Translations under genes and position numbers: made by a program
Origin: Planctobacterium marinum
Lineage (GTDB): Bacteria; Pseudomonadota; Gammaproteobacteria; Enterobacterales; Alteromonadaceae
Length of the DNA stretch: 64,000 nt
Direction of reading: 5' to 3'
Assembly: GCF_020687805.1 (NCBI RefSeq)
Contig: NZ_JAJEWQ010000004.1
Span: forward strand, 124,001-188,000
Notes under the pieces: model-generated
Seen by the model: the letters and a program-made list of their open reading frames with translations, nothing else
Told to the model about the DNA's origin: nothing
Database searches by the model: none
Shown: positions 8,339 to 18,239 of the stretch, in pieces
Layout: every line of letters starts with the position of its first letter
Numbering within the stretch: position 1 is the stretch's first letter

Positions 8339-9220
8339 TTACAACCTTTCGTTTTCCGGCAAGCTCAAGGCATGGTTCTTTGCATCAAATAGCGATTCTT
8401 TATTCTTACTGGATTTGAGCCAGTCTCTGGGAGCCTGGCCAAGCTTTTTTCGGAATATTCGGGCAAGTGCAGAACCGTGTTCGTAGCCCACTAAATTGGC
8501 AATGAGGTTTATTGGTTTTTCCTGAAGCAGTAAATCCTGAGCCAGAGAAATTCGAATGTCAGTGAGGTAGTCATTGGGGGTGATACCAATCACACTTTTA
8601 AAGGTAGCAGCAAACCGGGAGCGTGACATTGCCGCTACATCAGCGAGGCTTTCAACAGTCCAGTTAACTTCGGGTTGTTCATGCATGGCACTGATGACTT
8701 TGGCCAGCATGGGATGAGTCAATGCGGCGAGGGTACCGCTTTTGACCAAATTTCGCTCCAGAGAATACCTGAGCAACTGGAGTAAAAAAATCTCACTGAG
8801 TTTGTCGATGATCACCTGACGGGCAATGGAATGACTAAAGGCTTCTTCAAACAACCATTGTGCAGTTCGACTAAAATCAGGCAATTTCCCCAGTGGCAGA
8901 CAAAAGATGTTGGGCAGTGCTTCAAGCAGTAAACCCCGGTGAATGGTGTCAATCGTGACAGTGGCGCACACCAGTTGTGCGGTGGAAGATTGATCCGCCA
9001 AAATTCTGTGCTCACTTGGGGTTGGGATGAATATTAGCGTAGGCTCACTGGCCACAACTTTTTGGCCATTGCTCATCAGAATGGTTAATGTACCTTCGCG
9101 CAGCAGGTGCAGGTGGCCTTTATCCTTAGAATCAAAGGTTTGAATACCGCACAATTTTCCACTGAAAAACACTTCAGCTTTGATGGAAATTCGCCGTAAG
9201 ATATTGTTGATATTTACCAT
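8339..9220 (-). CDS. AraC-family transcriptional regulator with cupin-like N-terminal domain
   Basis: A 293-residue protein. Residues about 10-180 form a cupin-type sensing domain of the AraC_E kind (GHLHLLREGTLTILMSNG, FIPTPSEHRI, and PNIFCLPLG). Residues about 190-275 hold two helix-turn-helix motifs (VESLADVAAMSRSRFAATFK and NLVGYEHGSALARIFRKKLG). A good ribosome site (AAGGTGA) precedes the ATG at 9220. It lies just downstream of the DUF1348 gene on the same strand and may control it and the CMD gene. The ligand is unknown. Confidence 0.9.
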   Translation of the reverse strand: MVNINNILRRISIKAEVFFSGKLCGIQTFDSKDKGHLHLLREGTLTILMSNGQKVVASEPTLIFIPTPSEHRILADQSSTAQLVCATVTIDTIHRGLLLEALPNIFCLPLGKLPDFSRTAQWLFEEAFSHSIARQVIIDKLSEIFLLQLLRYSLERNLVKSGTLAALTHPMLAKVISAMHEQPEVNWTVESLADVAAMSRSRFAATFKSVIGITPNDYLTDIRISLAQDLLLQEKPINLIANLVGYEHGSALARIFRKKLGQAPRDWLKSSKNKESLFDAKNHALSLPENERL

Positions 9221-9309
9221 GTTGTCACCTTTAGTTCAGTCATATAAGAAAAAGCATGAGAGAGAAAGCCGGCACCTTTTCTGCCTGCGGCAGTCAAGGT
9301 GCGGTTGCG

Positions 9310-9789
9310 TTAGAGTCCCAGGTCGGACAGCGATGGATGGTCATCAGGGCGACGTCCCTGCGGCCACCTAAACAGACGTTCCGCTTCCTGTATGGGTAAA
9401 TCATTGAGGCAGGCAAAGCGATTTATCATTAAACCCTGGTCATCAAACTCCCAATTTTCGTTACCGTAGGAACGAAACCAGTTGCCTGAGTCGTCCCGCC
9501 ATTCGTAGGCGTATCGCACGGCAATGCGGTTGTCTGTGTACGCCCACAATTCTTTGATAAGTCGGTATTCCAGCTCCTTGTGCCATTTTCTTTGCAGGAA
9601 CTGACGGGCTTGTTCGCGTCCCTGAATAAACTCGCTGCGGTTTCTCCATCGGGTGCCAACGCTGTAAGCCTGTGCTACAACATCCGGGTTTCTGGAGTTC
9701 CACCCATCTTCAGCGAGACGGACTTTCTTTTCTGCGCTTTCGCGGGTGAAAGGTGGCACCGGAGGCCGGTATTCTTCGATAGCATGCAT
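9310..9789 (-). CDS. NTF2-like DUF1348 protein
   Basis: A 159-residue member of DUF1348, a SnoaL/NTF2-like fold group. Typical elements are [19 protein letters not shown], the [19 protein letters not shown] strand and the [11 protein letters not shown] segment. No enzymatic role is established for the family. AAGGAAA lies eight bases upstream of the ATG at 9789. It is 36 bp downstream of the CMD gene on the same strand, so the two probably form an operon that diverges from the LysR gene. Confidence 0.85.
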   Translation of the reverse strand: MHAIEEYRPPVPPFTRESAEKKVRLAEDGWNSRNPDVVAQAYSVGTRWRNRSEFIQGREQARQFLQRKWHKELEYRLIKELWAYTDNRIAVRYAYEWRDDSGNWFRSYGNENWEFDDQGLMINRFACLNDLPIQEAERLFRWPQGRRPDDHPSLSDLGL

Positions 9790-9825
9790 GGTTAATTTCC
9801 TTGTGTAAGGCGTTAATGTGGGCAG

Positions 9826-10368
9826 TTAAAAGGGTTGTACTAATGGGAAATCAACCTCAGTTTTCGCCACATTGTTAATGCTATTCGTCCAAACATTTAA
9901 CGCTACATGAAGGATAATTTCGATAATCTCAGCGTCACTAAATCCAGCTGCTTTTACCTGTTGCACCGATTCATCTGAAACCTGCCCCCGCTGCTGCATC
10001 ACCTCTACGGCAAATTCCAGGGCCTGTTGGGTTTTAACGTCTTTTGACAGTGCTTTGCGGTTAGCGATAATTTCTGCGTCTTCCAGTTTTGCCAGCCCTT
10101 TGCCTAAATAGGTATGAGCCGACAGGCAATACTCACAGCCATTCGCTTCAGCTATGACAAGTGCAATACCTTCTTTCAACGCAACTGACAGCAAGCCCTT
10201 GTTCAATGCGCCTGACAAGCCGAGATAACCTTCCAGTGCTGCCGGGTTGACGGCGACCAATTTAAACAGGTTAGGAACAACGCCAAGTTGTTGTTCTACG
10301 GCTTTAAGTAATGGCTGAGATTGTTCCGGGGCAGATTCTATTGTTGCCGGGGTAATGAGTCGTGACAT
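9826..10368 (-). CDS. Carboxymuconolactone decarboxylase-family (AhpD-like) protein
   Basis: A 180-residue all-helical CMD-family protein with the redox motif CEYCLSAH (CxxC plus histidine) near residue 78, as in AhpD-type peroxidase-related alkylhydroperoxidases. The start at 10368 is preceded by CTGAGGAAAAATTT. It is the first gene of a probable CMD-DUF1348 operon and diverges from a LysR regulator with about 110 bp between starts, the usual layout for LysR control. The likely role is defence against peroxides or electrophiles; the substrate is not visible. Confidence 0.88.
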   Translation of the reverse strand: MSRLITPATIESAPEQSQPLLKAVEQQLGVVPNLFKLVAVNPAALEGYLGLSGALNKGLLSVALKEGIALVIAEANGCEYCLSAHTYLGKGLAKLEDAEIIANRKALSKDVKTQQALEFAVEVMQQRGQVSDESVQQVKAAGFSDAEIIEIILHVALNVWTNSINNVAKTEVDFPLVQPF

Positions 10369-10477
10369 AAATTTTTCCTCAGTAAGTGTTTTTCACGCCG
10401 CTAAACTGTATGCTCGACAGATACCTTCGTGTAGTGGTCAAAAACGTTTAGCACCTAGTCATTTTTTGGGGGAATTG

Positions 10478-11404
10478 ATGGACAGGCTTAATGCAATGGA
10501 CTTGTTCGTGACGGTGATGGAATGCGGCAGCTTTTCCGCGGCAGCCAGAAAACTGGGCAAACCGCAAACCACAGTAAGCAGACAAGTCAAAGAGTTGGAA
10601 GACTATCTCGGTGTCCAGTTGGTGCGTCGTTCAACCCGAAATTTAGTGCTCACCGACGCCGGGCGAACTTATTTACAATCCTGTCGTGACGTGTTGTCCA
10701 TGGTGTCGGATATTGAACGGGATGCGAAGGGGGAGTATCAGGACCCCAAAGGGTGTCTGACAGTAACCGCGCCCAATATTCTGGGGCGAATGCATATTTT
10801 TCCGTTGATTACGGAATACCTGAAACTCTATGCTGACGTCAGTGTTAAACTCATACTCACTGATCAAAACCTGCACATGTATGAGGATGTGGTGGATATT
10901 GCATTTCGGGTTGGTGAGTTACCCGACAGTGAATTGGTCGCAAGATCTCTGGGGAGTGTGCAGAAAATACTGTGTGCCAGCCCCGAATATTTGGCTGCTC
11001 ATGGCACGCCTGCTTCCCCTGAAGCATTGTCATCACACCAATGTATCTCATTTGAAGGATTAGATCTGGCCAATCAGTGGCGCTTCAATGTCGGGGCAAA
11101 GGAAGTTCTGGTTCCCGTGTCCTCAAGAGTCAGGGCCAATTCTATTGATGTGTCTTTGCAGGCTGCCCGTGAGGGGTTGGGCATTGCCCGGGTGTTGTCA
11201 TATCAGGCGTTGCCCTGGTTACTTAGCGGGGAGCTAAAATTGGTTCTGCAAACTTACGCCCCGTCAGTATGGCCGGTGAGTTTACTCTATATTCAGCAAC
11301 CGGTTTTACCCTTAAAACAGCGCAGTTTTATTGATTTTATAACGCCCCGTCTGCAATCCCGCTTTCAGCATCTTACCCAGCAGTGGGCCACTGTTGTGCA
11401 ATAA
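10478..11404 (+). CDS. LysR-family transcriptional regulator
   Basis: A 308-residue LysR protein. The N-terminal winged helix is at residues 1-60 (MDLFVTVMECGSFSAAARKLG, TVSRQVKELEDYLGVQLVRR) and the effector-binding domain is from about residue 90. The ATG at 10478 is chosen because GGGGGA lies six bases upstream; starts further upstream would overlap the divergent CMD gene. It probably controls that CMD-DUF1348 operon. The inducer is unknown. Its 3' end converges with the lactate dehydrogenase gene. Confidence 0.92.
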   Translation: MDRLNAMDLFVTVMECGSFSAAARKLGKPQTTVSRQVKELEDYLGVQLVRRSTRNLVLTDAGRTYLQSCRDVLSMVSDIERDAKGEYQDPKGCLTVTAPNILGRMHIFPLITEYLKLYADVSVKLILTDQNLHMYEDVVDIAFRVGELPDSELVARSLGSVQKILCASPEYLAAHGTPASPEALSSHQCISFEGLDLANQWRFNVGAKEVLVPVSSRVRANSIDVSLQAAREGLGIARVLSYQALPWLLSGELKLVLQTYAPSVWPVSLLYIQQPVLPLKQRSFIDFITPRLQSRFQHLTQQWATVVQ

Positions 11405-11431
11405 GTTTTGGCGGGAAATGGTTAACGCGAA

Positions 11432-12577
11432 TTAGCGAAAGCGCACATGGTCGCGATTTAAGTCACTAATTTTACTGCAACCCATTAAGCGCATGTCTCT
11501 TTCAATTTCTGCCACCATCTGGCTCATGGCACGCTCCACACCTTTTTGACCGGCGGCTGCCAGGGCATAGAGGTAATAGCGGCCCAAACCCACGGCTTTT
11601 GCGCCCAGGGCCAGTGCTTTTAAAACATGAGTGCCGCGCTGAACGCCACTGTCGAACAGCACGTCAATTTGATCACCCACGGCATCAACTATTTCCGCTA
11701 AATGATCAAAAGAACTGCGGGAGCCATCCAGTTGACGTCCACCGTGGTTGGAGATCACAATGCCGGTACAGCCAATATCCACAGCGCGCCGGGCATCGTC
11801 GGCGCTCATAATGCCTTTTAAGCAAAACTGACCATCCCAGAATTTCACCATCTCGGCCACGTCCTGCCAGTTCATTGACGGGTCCAGCATGTTGGTAAAA
11901 TAATCCCCTATTGAGCTGGTGGCGCCTTTCATTTTAATGTGCGCATCCAACTGAGGCAGGGCGAATTTCTCATGAGTCAGGTAGTTTATTCCCCACGCAG
12001 GCTTACTGGCAAATTGCCACAATCCGGCCAGGTTAAGTCGAAACGGAATGGAAAATCCGGTGCGTAAATCCCGTTCCCGATTACCGCCGGTAATGGAGTC
12101 CACGGTCAGCATCATAACCTGAATGCCTGACTCTTTGGCGCGCTCCATCATGGCCTTGTTGAGGCCGCGATCTTTGTGAAAATAGAACTGATATACCTGT
12201 GGTGTGGCGTATTGTCTGGCTATTTCTTCCATGCTGACGGTGCCCAGCGATGACACGCCAAACAGGGTGCCAAACTGTTCTGCGACAGCAGCCACAGCGC
12301 GCTCACCCTGATGATGGAACAAGCGTTGCAGGGCGGTTGGTGACAGATAAACCGGCAGTTTTAATTCCTGCCCCATGACGTTCACACCCAAATCAATATC
12401 TTTGACACCAGTGAGTACCCGGGGAATGAGATCACAACTTTGAAATGCGTCTGTATTGCGGCGCAGTGTGGTTTCATCATCCGCCCCGCCATCAATATAG
12501 TTGAAAATCGGGCCGGGCAAGCGTTTACGTGCCAGATTGCGAAAATCATGGAAGTTATAACACTGGCTTAATCGCAT
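11432..12577 (-). CDS. lldD: FMN-dependent L-lactate dehydrogenase / alpha-hydroxy-acid oxidase
   Basis: A 381-residue member of the FMN alpha-hydroxy-acid oxidase family that oxidises L-lactate to pyruvate and passes electrons to the respiratory chain. Seen motifs are FNYIDGGADDETT, the PTALQRLFHHQGE segment, MLTVDSITGGNRERDLR, the catalytic histidine in ISNHGGRQLDGS, and FDSGVQRGTHVLKALALGAKAVGLGR in two halves. The ATG at 12577 gives the usual length; an upstream in-frame start at 12634 would add 19 atypical residues. It lies about 100 bp after rhaI on the same strand and completes the rhamnose route, since the aldolase/dehydrogenase upstream yields L-lactate. Confidence 0.9.
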   Translation of the reverse strand: MRLSQCYNFHDFRNLARKRLPGPIFNYIDGGADDETTLRRNTDAFQSCDLIPRVLTGVKDIDLGVNVMGQELKLPVYLSPTALQRLFHHQGERAVAAVAEQFGTLFGVSSLGTVSMEEIARQYATPQVYQFYFHKDRGLNKAMMERAKESGIQVMMLTVDSITGGNRERDLRTGFSIPFRLNLAGLWQFASKPAWGINYLTHEKFALPQLDAHIKMKGATSSIGDYFTNMLDPSMNWQDVAEMVKFWDGQFCLKGIMSADDARRAVDIGCTGIVISNHGGRQLDGSRSSFDHLAEIVDAVGDQIDVLFDSGVQRGTHVLKALALGAKAVGLGRYYLYALAAAGQKGVERAMSQMVAEIERDMRLMGCSKISDLNRDHVRFR

Positions 12578-12676
12578 GGTTGTTTTCCGTTTTTGTGTTT
12601 CACCAGGCTGCCGCCAAAAGGAAGCTGCCTGCAAGGAAACCTGCGGTACATACCGCCTGTCATAAACAATTTCAGA

Positions 12677-13972
12677 TTACACAATACCAGAGCCGGTGGC
12701 ATTCGGGTCACGGGGTCGCAACTCCGCCATGGCCGCGCGATACCCGGCGCTGCGATACACACCTAATGGATTGATCGCGGCCCCTTTTTGGTAGCGGGCC
12801 ATTGCCAGTATCGGTGATACGTCCAGGTTAAACGCATTTTTTAGCTCCAATGAGGCCATCAAGGCATCGTTTTCTTGCTGATAACCGTACAGTGCTTCGC
12901 GGTTTACCAGTAAAGCTTTGACATAGGAACGTTGCACTTCAATCGCTGAATTTATCAAGCTTTCTGCCGGGTCGGTGACATTGTGTGACTGGTCCAGCAT
13001 GTAAGCGGGATTGAACTCAGCTTGCTGACGGTGCTCAGCATCCACCAGTTCATTGAAAATCAAAAATTGCTGGTACGGGTGCAATGAGCCACTATCCAAA
13101 TCGTCATCGCCGTATTTACTGTCGTTAAAATGAAATCCGCCCAGTTTTTTAAACTGAATTAATCGCGACACGATCATTTCAATGTTGGTATTGGGCGCAT
13201 GGTGACCCAGATCCACCAGGGATTTGCATTTAGGTCCCAGGTGCATCGCGGCCAAAATGTTAGAGCCCCAGTCCTGAATAATCGTGGAATAAAAAGCCGG
13301 CTCGAACATTTTGTGCTCGATGTGCATTTCCCAGTCATCCGGCAGGCCTTTGTATATCTCCTCCATGCTGGCGAGGTAGCGTTCAAAGGCCCGTTGGAAA
13401 TGTTGCTGACCAGGGTGATTTGAGCCATCACCCACCCACACTGTCAGGCTTTTAGCGCCAAGCTGTTTCCCGTATTCAATACAATCCAGGTTGTGCTGAA
13501 TGGCAAGTTCACGGGCCGCTTGTTGGGTATTGCTCAGGCTGCCGTACTTGTACGACACTGCCTGTCCTGGCTGGTCCTGAAAGGTATTTGAATTTACCGA
13601 CACCCATTTTATGCCGTATTCATCCGCTTTTTGTTTAAGCGCTGAGAAATCCTCAACGTTATCCCAGGGAAAATGTGGTGAGACACTATCGGTACAGCCC
13701 GACAACTCATTGATCACCGCGCAGTCTTCCAGCTTTTCCCAGATATTTCGCGGCTCACCTTCACCCGGAAAACGGGCGAAGCGGGTACCACCTGTGCCGG
13801 TGCCCCAGGAGGGCACTGCAACCTGAAATTTGCCTGCCAACGCAGTAATCGCATCAATATCGATATTGTTCCGGGCAAGCTTATCCCCCAGTGCGGCATA
13901 ATCTGCATCCAGTGCCGCTTTCTGCTTGTTATTGTCATCGCTGATTATGACTGCATCAATTCTTCGTAACAT
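12677..13972 (-). CDS. rhaI: L-rhamnose isomerase (RhaI type)
   Basis: A 431-residue enzyme that converts L-rhamnose to L-rhamnulose in the cytoplasm. It resembles the RhaI type found in Pseudomonas and rhizobia rather than E. coli RhaA. Metal-site elements are visible: EHKMFEPAFY, DLGHHAPNTNIE and GGFHFNDSKYGDDDLDSGS. GAGGT precedes the ATG at 13972. The gene follows the aldolase/dehydrogenase gene by 10 bp and its ribosome site overlaps that gene's end, so the two are one operon. Confidence 0.95.
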   Translation of the reverse strand: MLRRIDAVIISDDNNKQKAALDADYAALGDKLARNNIDIDAITALAGKFQVAVPSWGTGTGGTRFARFPGEGEPRNIWEKLEDCAVINELSGCTDSVSPHFPWDNVEDFSALKQKADEYGIKWVSVNSNTFQDQPGQAVSYKYGSLSNTQQAARELAIQHNLDCIEYGKQLGAKSLTVWVGDGSNHPGQQHFQRAFERYLASMEEIYKGLPDDWEMHIEHKMFEPAFYSTIIQDWGSNILAAMHLGPKCKSLVDLGHHAPNTNIEMIVSRLIQFKKLGGFHFNDSKYGDDDLDSGSLHPYQQFLIFNELVDAEHRQQAEFNPAYMLDQSHNVTDPAESLINSAIEVQRSYVKALLVNREALYGYQQENDALMASLELKNAFNLDVSPILAMARYQKGAAINPLGVYRSAGYRAAMAELRPRDPNATGSGIV

Positions 13973-13982
13973 AACTTACCTC

Positions 13983-16175
13983 TTATCTCAGGAATGCTTC
14001 ATGCAGACCACCGTCTACACTCAGCACTTGCCCGGTTGTTTTGCTCAGCTGACCGGAGACCAAAAGAAACGCCGCTTCGGCTTGATCATCTGGTGTAATA
14101 GGTTGTTTGGTCAAGGTACGCTGAGCATAGAATTCTGCTAATTTATTCCGCAAGGCTTCAGTACTCTCATCGGTATTATGACTGATATTGTACTTCCTTA
14201 GCGATGAAATCACCCGGTCCCGAGGGAACATGTTACTACCCTGAACAACGGTTGCCGGCGCCAGCGCATTGACATTGACCAGTGGTGACAGCGTTACCGC
14301 CAGCTCACGTACCAGGTGGTTGGCTGCCGCTTTACTGGTATCGTAAGCCAGTGACCCTTTTTTGGATACGGCACCATTGACACTCGTGGTTAGTACCATT
14401 GAGCCTTTTAGCCCTTGTGCTTCCCATATTTTCTGTGCTGTAGAACCTACGACATAGCCACCCTTAACGTTAACGCTGAAGCTCAAGTCGAATATTTCAT
14501 CGTTTTTCGCCAGATCCGGCCCCTCAGCAATAAATACACCCGCTGTGACAATCAGCTTGTCTATTCCGCCATAGGCCAATAACACCTGAGTAAACATCTG
14601 CTCGACGGTTTGTCGTTTAGTTATATCAATTTCTAACGCAATTGCCGGACCGCAAGCTGAAATTCCGCTCCCTGCAACACCAATGCCCTGCCCATAGATA
14701 TCAGTCAGTTCTTTCGCGGTGCGTTGTGCATTTTCCATGTTCAGGTCAGCACACACGACATGAGCCCCTTCTTTTGCTACGCGATGCGCCGTTGCTTTAC
14801 CAATGCCATCGCCTGCGCCGATAATAACCACCACATCTCTGGCTAATGGTTTTTCCGGTGGCATACGTTGCAATTTTGCTTCCTCCAGCGCCCAATACTC
14901 AATGTCGAACGCCTCCTGGGGAGGTAAAGCGGTATACTCAGATATGGCTTCGGCACCCCGCATAACTTCAATTGCACAATTGTAAAATTCTGCGGTAACA
15001 CGTGATTCACTCTTGTTTTTACCCCATGCAATCATTCCGATACCAGGGATGAGTACTACTGTGGGGCTGGGGTCACGCATAGGCGGAGAATCCGGGCGCT
15101 TGCAGGCTTCGTAATAAGCCGTGTAGTCTTCGCGGTATTTTTTCAGTCCCGTTTTGAATTTTGAAATCAGCGCTGCAACGTCATCTTGCTGGGGATCAAA
15201 GTCAACCAGCAAAGGTTTGATTTTTGTGCGCAAAAAGTGGTCAGGACACGAGGTTCCAAGCTCAGCCAGGCGCGGCGCGTCTGCGCTGTTTACAAAACGA
15301 AGTGTCGCATCATCGGTTTGCACCGTGCCAATAAATTTTACTTTGTTGGAGATTAGGCCCCGCGCAACCGGCAGGAATTCTGTGAGTAGTGCGGTGCGCG
15401 CGTTTTCGTCCAGTGACTGATATTTTTGACCGCCAAATGTCAGTTCACCTTTGTCCTGTTCATCGATGAATCGGGCGGCTGTTTCAATTACCCAAAGCGA
15501 CGTTTCATAACAGCTTTTACTTTCAGAAGACCAGTTGGTGTGACCATGCTGACCCAACAGGATCCCCCAGATGTCGGGATTGGCAGCATAAGTGTCTTCA
15601 CAGAGTTTGGCCGCTTCCCAACCCGGACGCATCCAGGGAACATAAGCCAGTTTGCCTCCCCAGATGACTTCTGTGAGTTCTTTTTGTGCCTTGCATGATG
15701 CAACTGAAATCACCGCGTTGGGATGCAGGTGATCAACATGTTTTTCATCAATCATGGAGTGAAGCGGTGTATCGATTGAAGATGCCCTTGGATTTAAGCA
15801 AAAATTGCAGTGCTTAAACATGCCCACCATGCGGTCTTCACCCGCTGATTTATAACCTTTATCCGGGTAATTCTGATAAACATCATCCAGTGCATTCAGT
15901 TTGTCCTGATATAAAGAAGAGAAGTTCTCTTTTTCTGAGGTGCGCAGATCGCCGCCCGAGCCTTTTACCCAAAGTACTTCCACTTCTTTTCCGGTCAGTG
16001 GATCAACTTCAGTTAACTTTGCTGACGTATTGCCTCCGCCGGTATTCGTAATTCGCTGATCTTCCCCCAGCTTGTTGGAGCGATATACCAGGTTTTCAAC
16101 GGGGCTGAGTTGATCGGCCACCTCGTCTTCCCATAGGTATTTTACGTGTTTGTATTCATCTGGCTGATAAGGCAT
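13983..16175 (-). CDS. Bifunctional rhamnulose-1-phosphate aldolase / L-lactaldehyde dehydrogenase
   Basis: A 730-residue fusion. Residues about 1-400 are a class II aldolase domain (GGGNTSAKLTEVDPLTGKEV, the LHSMIDEKHVDHLHPNAVIS stretch and GQHGHTNW with zinc-binding histidines). Residues about 440-730 are a short-chain dehydrogenase (VIIGAGDGIGKATAHRVAKE and the YDTSKAAANHL catalytic motif). The enzyme splits L-rhamnulose 1-phosphate to DHAP and L-lactaldehyde, then oxidises the aldehyde to L-lactate. The length and order match the known bifunctional RhaEW/RhaD-ADH family. It is the first gene of the rhaEW-rhaI-lldD operon, with a promoter and a phased repeat array upstream. Confidence 0.95.
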   Translation of the reverse strand: MPYQPDEYKHVKYLWEDEVADQLSPVENLVYRSNKLGEDQRITNTGGGNTSAKLTEVDPLTGKEVEVLWVKGSGGDLRTSEKENFSSLYQDKLNALDDVYQNYPDKGYKSAGEDRMVGMFKHCNFCLNPRASSIDTPLHSMIDEKHVDHLHPNAVISVASCKAQKELTEVIWGGKLAYVPWMRPGWEAAKLCEDTYAANPDIWGILLGQHGHTNWSSESKSCYETSLWVIETAARFIDEQDKGELTFGGQKYQSLDENARTALLTEFLPVARGLISNKVKFIGTVQTDDATLRFVNSADAPRLAELGTSCPDHFLRTKIKPLLVDFDPQQDDVAALISKFKTGLKKYREDYTAYYEACKRPDSPPMRDPSPTVVLIPGIGMIAWGKNKSESRVTAEFYNCAIEVMRGAEAISEYTALPPQEAFDIEYWALEEAKLQRMPPEKPLARDVVVIIGAGDGIGKATAHRVAKEGAHVVCADLNMENAQRTAKELTDIYGQGIGVAGSGISACGPAIALEIDITKRQTVEQMFTQVLLAYGGIDKLIVTAGVFIAEGPDLAKNDEIFDLSFSVNVKGGYVVGSTAQKIWEAQGLKGSMVLTTSVNGAVSKKGSLAYDTSKAAANHLVRELAVTLSPLVNVNALAPATVVQGSNMFPRDRVISSLRKYNISHNTDESTEALRNKLAEFYAQRTLTKQPITPDDQAEAAFLLVSGQLSKTTGQVLSVDGGLHEAFLR

Positions 16176-16232
16176 GTATGAGCACCCTGTGATGTTAAAT
16201 AATTGGAACTGGAAAATTGTGAGAACTACAGT

Positions 16233-16290
16233 TCATTTGTGACTCAATATACATCCAAATCGGTCTTTGTCAATCATATTCAATCATAAA
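16233..16290. promoter_or_regulatory. Promoter of the rhamnose operon with a 10-bp phased TCA repeat array
   Basis: On the minus strand TTGACA (16273-16268), a 16-bp spacer and TATATT (16251-16246) make a good sigma-70 promoter directed at the aldolase gene. On the plus strand TCA trinucleotides occur at 16233, 16244, 16274 and 16284, the last two within tandem CAATCATATT and CAATCATAAA. Weaker TCC and TCT sit at the intervening 10-bp positions (16254, 16264). The array covers the -35 and -10 boxes, as a repressor operator would. Similar arrays lie at other promoters of the locus. Confidence 0.55.
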
Positions 16291-16740
16291 GGTGGCAAAA
16301 ATTTACATTACATTCCCAAATATTTTACAATTTCACGGGCTGTGATTCAGGGATTGTGTCTATCGAAACAGGATGTAGCGCAAAACAACAGGGGTATTGC
16401 ACTGATTTTCCGGTCTGGCAACTGATCTCCGTATCGCCGCGACTTTTTTTAACAAGAAGGAAAAGCAATCTGGCTGGTGGTGTATTGCATGATAAATAGG
16501 CAGGTTAAAACACAATGTACTGAGGTTAATCCGATAAATAACCCTGTGAAAAAGCGGAAAAATCAACTCATATTCAGTCAAGGTGTGGTCATATGATTAA
16601 ATTTGAGCGAAAAGCCATTTAACTGCTGCTGATATCTGCTTATTCTGTTAACCGGGGCGCTGAACCGGGCAGGGAGTTGAGGCCTGACCGGCCAGAGTGG
16701 GTACCACTGCCAAGCGATAGTGAATGGCAGCGGTAGGCAG
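16291..16740. other. Gene-free stretch between the rhamnose promoter and the kinase gene
   Basis: No convincing gene is seen in these 450 bases; the open frames present have neither good ribosome sites nor recognisable proteins. Near the kinase end, TACCACTGCC (16702-16711) can pair with GGCAGCGGTA (16726-16735) with one mismatch. This could end transcription of the kinase operon on the minus strand, though no T-run follows. Confidence 0.4.
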
Positions 16741-18237
16741 TTAAACTGATTTTTTACCGGTTAACACCTGAGCAACAGCCGCGCGCCAGCCGGCCAGCAT
16801 GCGGTTGACGTCGGTTTCAGACATGCGGGGTTGAAGCACGGGCTTGTTAAACCCGGTATCTGAAAACGCCGTTACTGACGGGTATATTTTCAGTGCCAGC
16901 AATCCCATCATGGTCGCTCCCAACGCAGAGCATTCGGGAGTGGCTGATACCTGCAGGTCTGTGCCAATCATATCTGCAGTAAATTGCATGAGTTGCTGGT
17001 TGGCCGTTGGGCCGCCATCCACTTTTAGGGTCTGCATGGCAATGCCACTTTCGGCCTGCATCACATCAAGTACGTCCCGCAACTGATAAGCGATAGAATC
17101 AAGTGCGGCTTTTGAGACATGGCGCCGATCTGAGTGACTGGACAAGCCGACAATAGCGGCCCGCGCACCGGGCTCCCAGTGGGGCAGTCCCAGCCCCGAA
17201 AATGCCGGGACCAGATATACACCGCCGCTATCTGACACCTGCGCAGCAAGCTCTGCAATTTCCGCAACGTCTTGCGCCAATCCCAGTTGTGTCTGTAGCC
17301 AGCTCAGGGTTGACGCTGAATTGATAATGATGCCTTCAAACGCGTACACAGGTTCATTATCCTGGACCCAGGCCAAAGCAGTGAGCACGCCCTGGTCTGA
17401 AAAACGTGGCTTGTTGCCGATATTCAGCAATACTGACGAGCCCGTACCCAATGTTGCTTTTGCATCACCGGGAGCAAAACACTGTTGTGCGAACAGCGCA
17501 GCCTGAGAATCACCCATAACACCCGCCACAGGCAGTGGTTTGTCGATGATGCCGGCAAAATCAGTTTCGCCGAAAAAGGCGCTGCTCTCTCTGACTTCCG
17601 GCAGGGCGTTCATGGGAACCTGCCAAAGCGAGCACAGTGCTTCATCCCACTGAAGATCATGAATGTTGTACAGCAGCGTTCTGCTGGCATTGGTTGGATC
17701 TGTGGCAAACACCTGACCCTGCGTAAGCCGGTAAATCAGGTAACTATCAATGGTGCCAATCAAGGCTTCACCGCTCTCAAGTCTGGACCTGAGCTGCGGA
17801 TGATTGTCCATCATCCACAAGAGTTTCGAGCCGGAAAAGTAAGGATCCAGCTTCAGGCCACTGCGCTCGTGGATCAGCCTGTCATGCCCGGCGGCGCTTA
17901 GAGATTCACAAACCGGCTCACTGCGTCTGCATTGCCAAACAATGGCTGGGTATAGTGGCTTGCCGGAGCTGCGCTCAAATATCACCACCGTCTCACGTTG
18001 ATTGGTGATACTCACGCCAACAAGTTGGTCGAGGCTGTTGTGATGGCGCTGCAGCAACTGTTTTACGGTGGCCAGGGTATTTATCCAAATTTCTTCGGCA
18101 TCATGCTCAACCCAACCCGGTTGCGGGTAGTGCTGTTTGTGCTCCCGTACCGCTTTATCTAACACCGCGCCTGAACTGTCAAACAGCAGTGCTTTGGTGG
18201 CAGAGGTGCTTTGGTCCAGTGTAATTATCATCGACAT
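16741..18237 (-). CDS. FGGY-family carbohydrate kinase, glycerol-kinase-like; candidate D-apulose kinase
   Basis: A 498-residue FGGY kinase. The N-terminal ATPase motif is TLDQSTSATKALLFD, followed by QPGWVEHDAEEIW, SITNQRET, AIVWQCRR and GLKLDPYFSGSKL, all very like glycerol kinase; the C-terminal domain has KVDGGPTANQQLMQF. It lies 2 bp after a split transketolase and is cotranscribed with it. Glycerol use would not need a transketolase. The kinase of the described non-oxidative apiose route is also an FGGY protein placed with a two-subunit transketolase, so D-apulose kinase (ApsK) is favoured. Other ketoses or polyols remain possible. Confidence 0.7.
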   Translation of the reverse strand: MSMIITLDQSTSATKALLFDSSGAVLDKAVREHKQHYPQPGWVEHDAEEIWINTLATVKQLLQRHHNSLDQLVGVSITNQRETVVIFERSSGKPLYPAIVWQCRRSEPVCESLSAAGHDRLIHERSGLKLDPYFSGSKLLWMMDNHPQLRSRLESGEALIGTIDSYLIYRLTQGQVFATDPTNASRTLLYNIHDLQWDEALCSLWQVPMNALPEVRESSAFFGETDFAGIIDKPLPVAGVMGDSQAALFAQQCFAPGDAKATLGTGSSVLLNIGNKPRFSDQGVLTALAWVQDNEPVYAFEGIIINSASTLSWLQTQLGLAQDVAEIAELAAQVSDSGGVYLVPAFSGLGLPHWEPGARAAIVGLSSHSDRRHVSKAALDSIAYQLRDVLDVMQAESGIAMQTLKVDGGPTANQQLMQFTADMIGTDLQVSATPECSALGATMMGLLALKIYPSVTAFSDTGFNKPVLQPRMSETDVNRMLAGWRAAVAQVLTGKKSV

Positions 18238-18239
18238 AG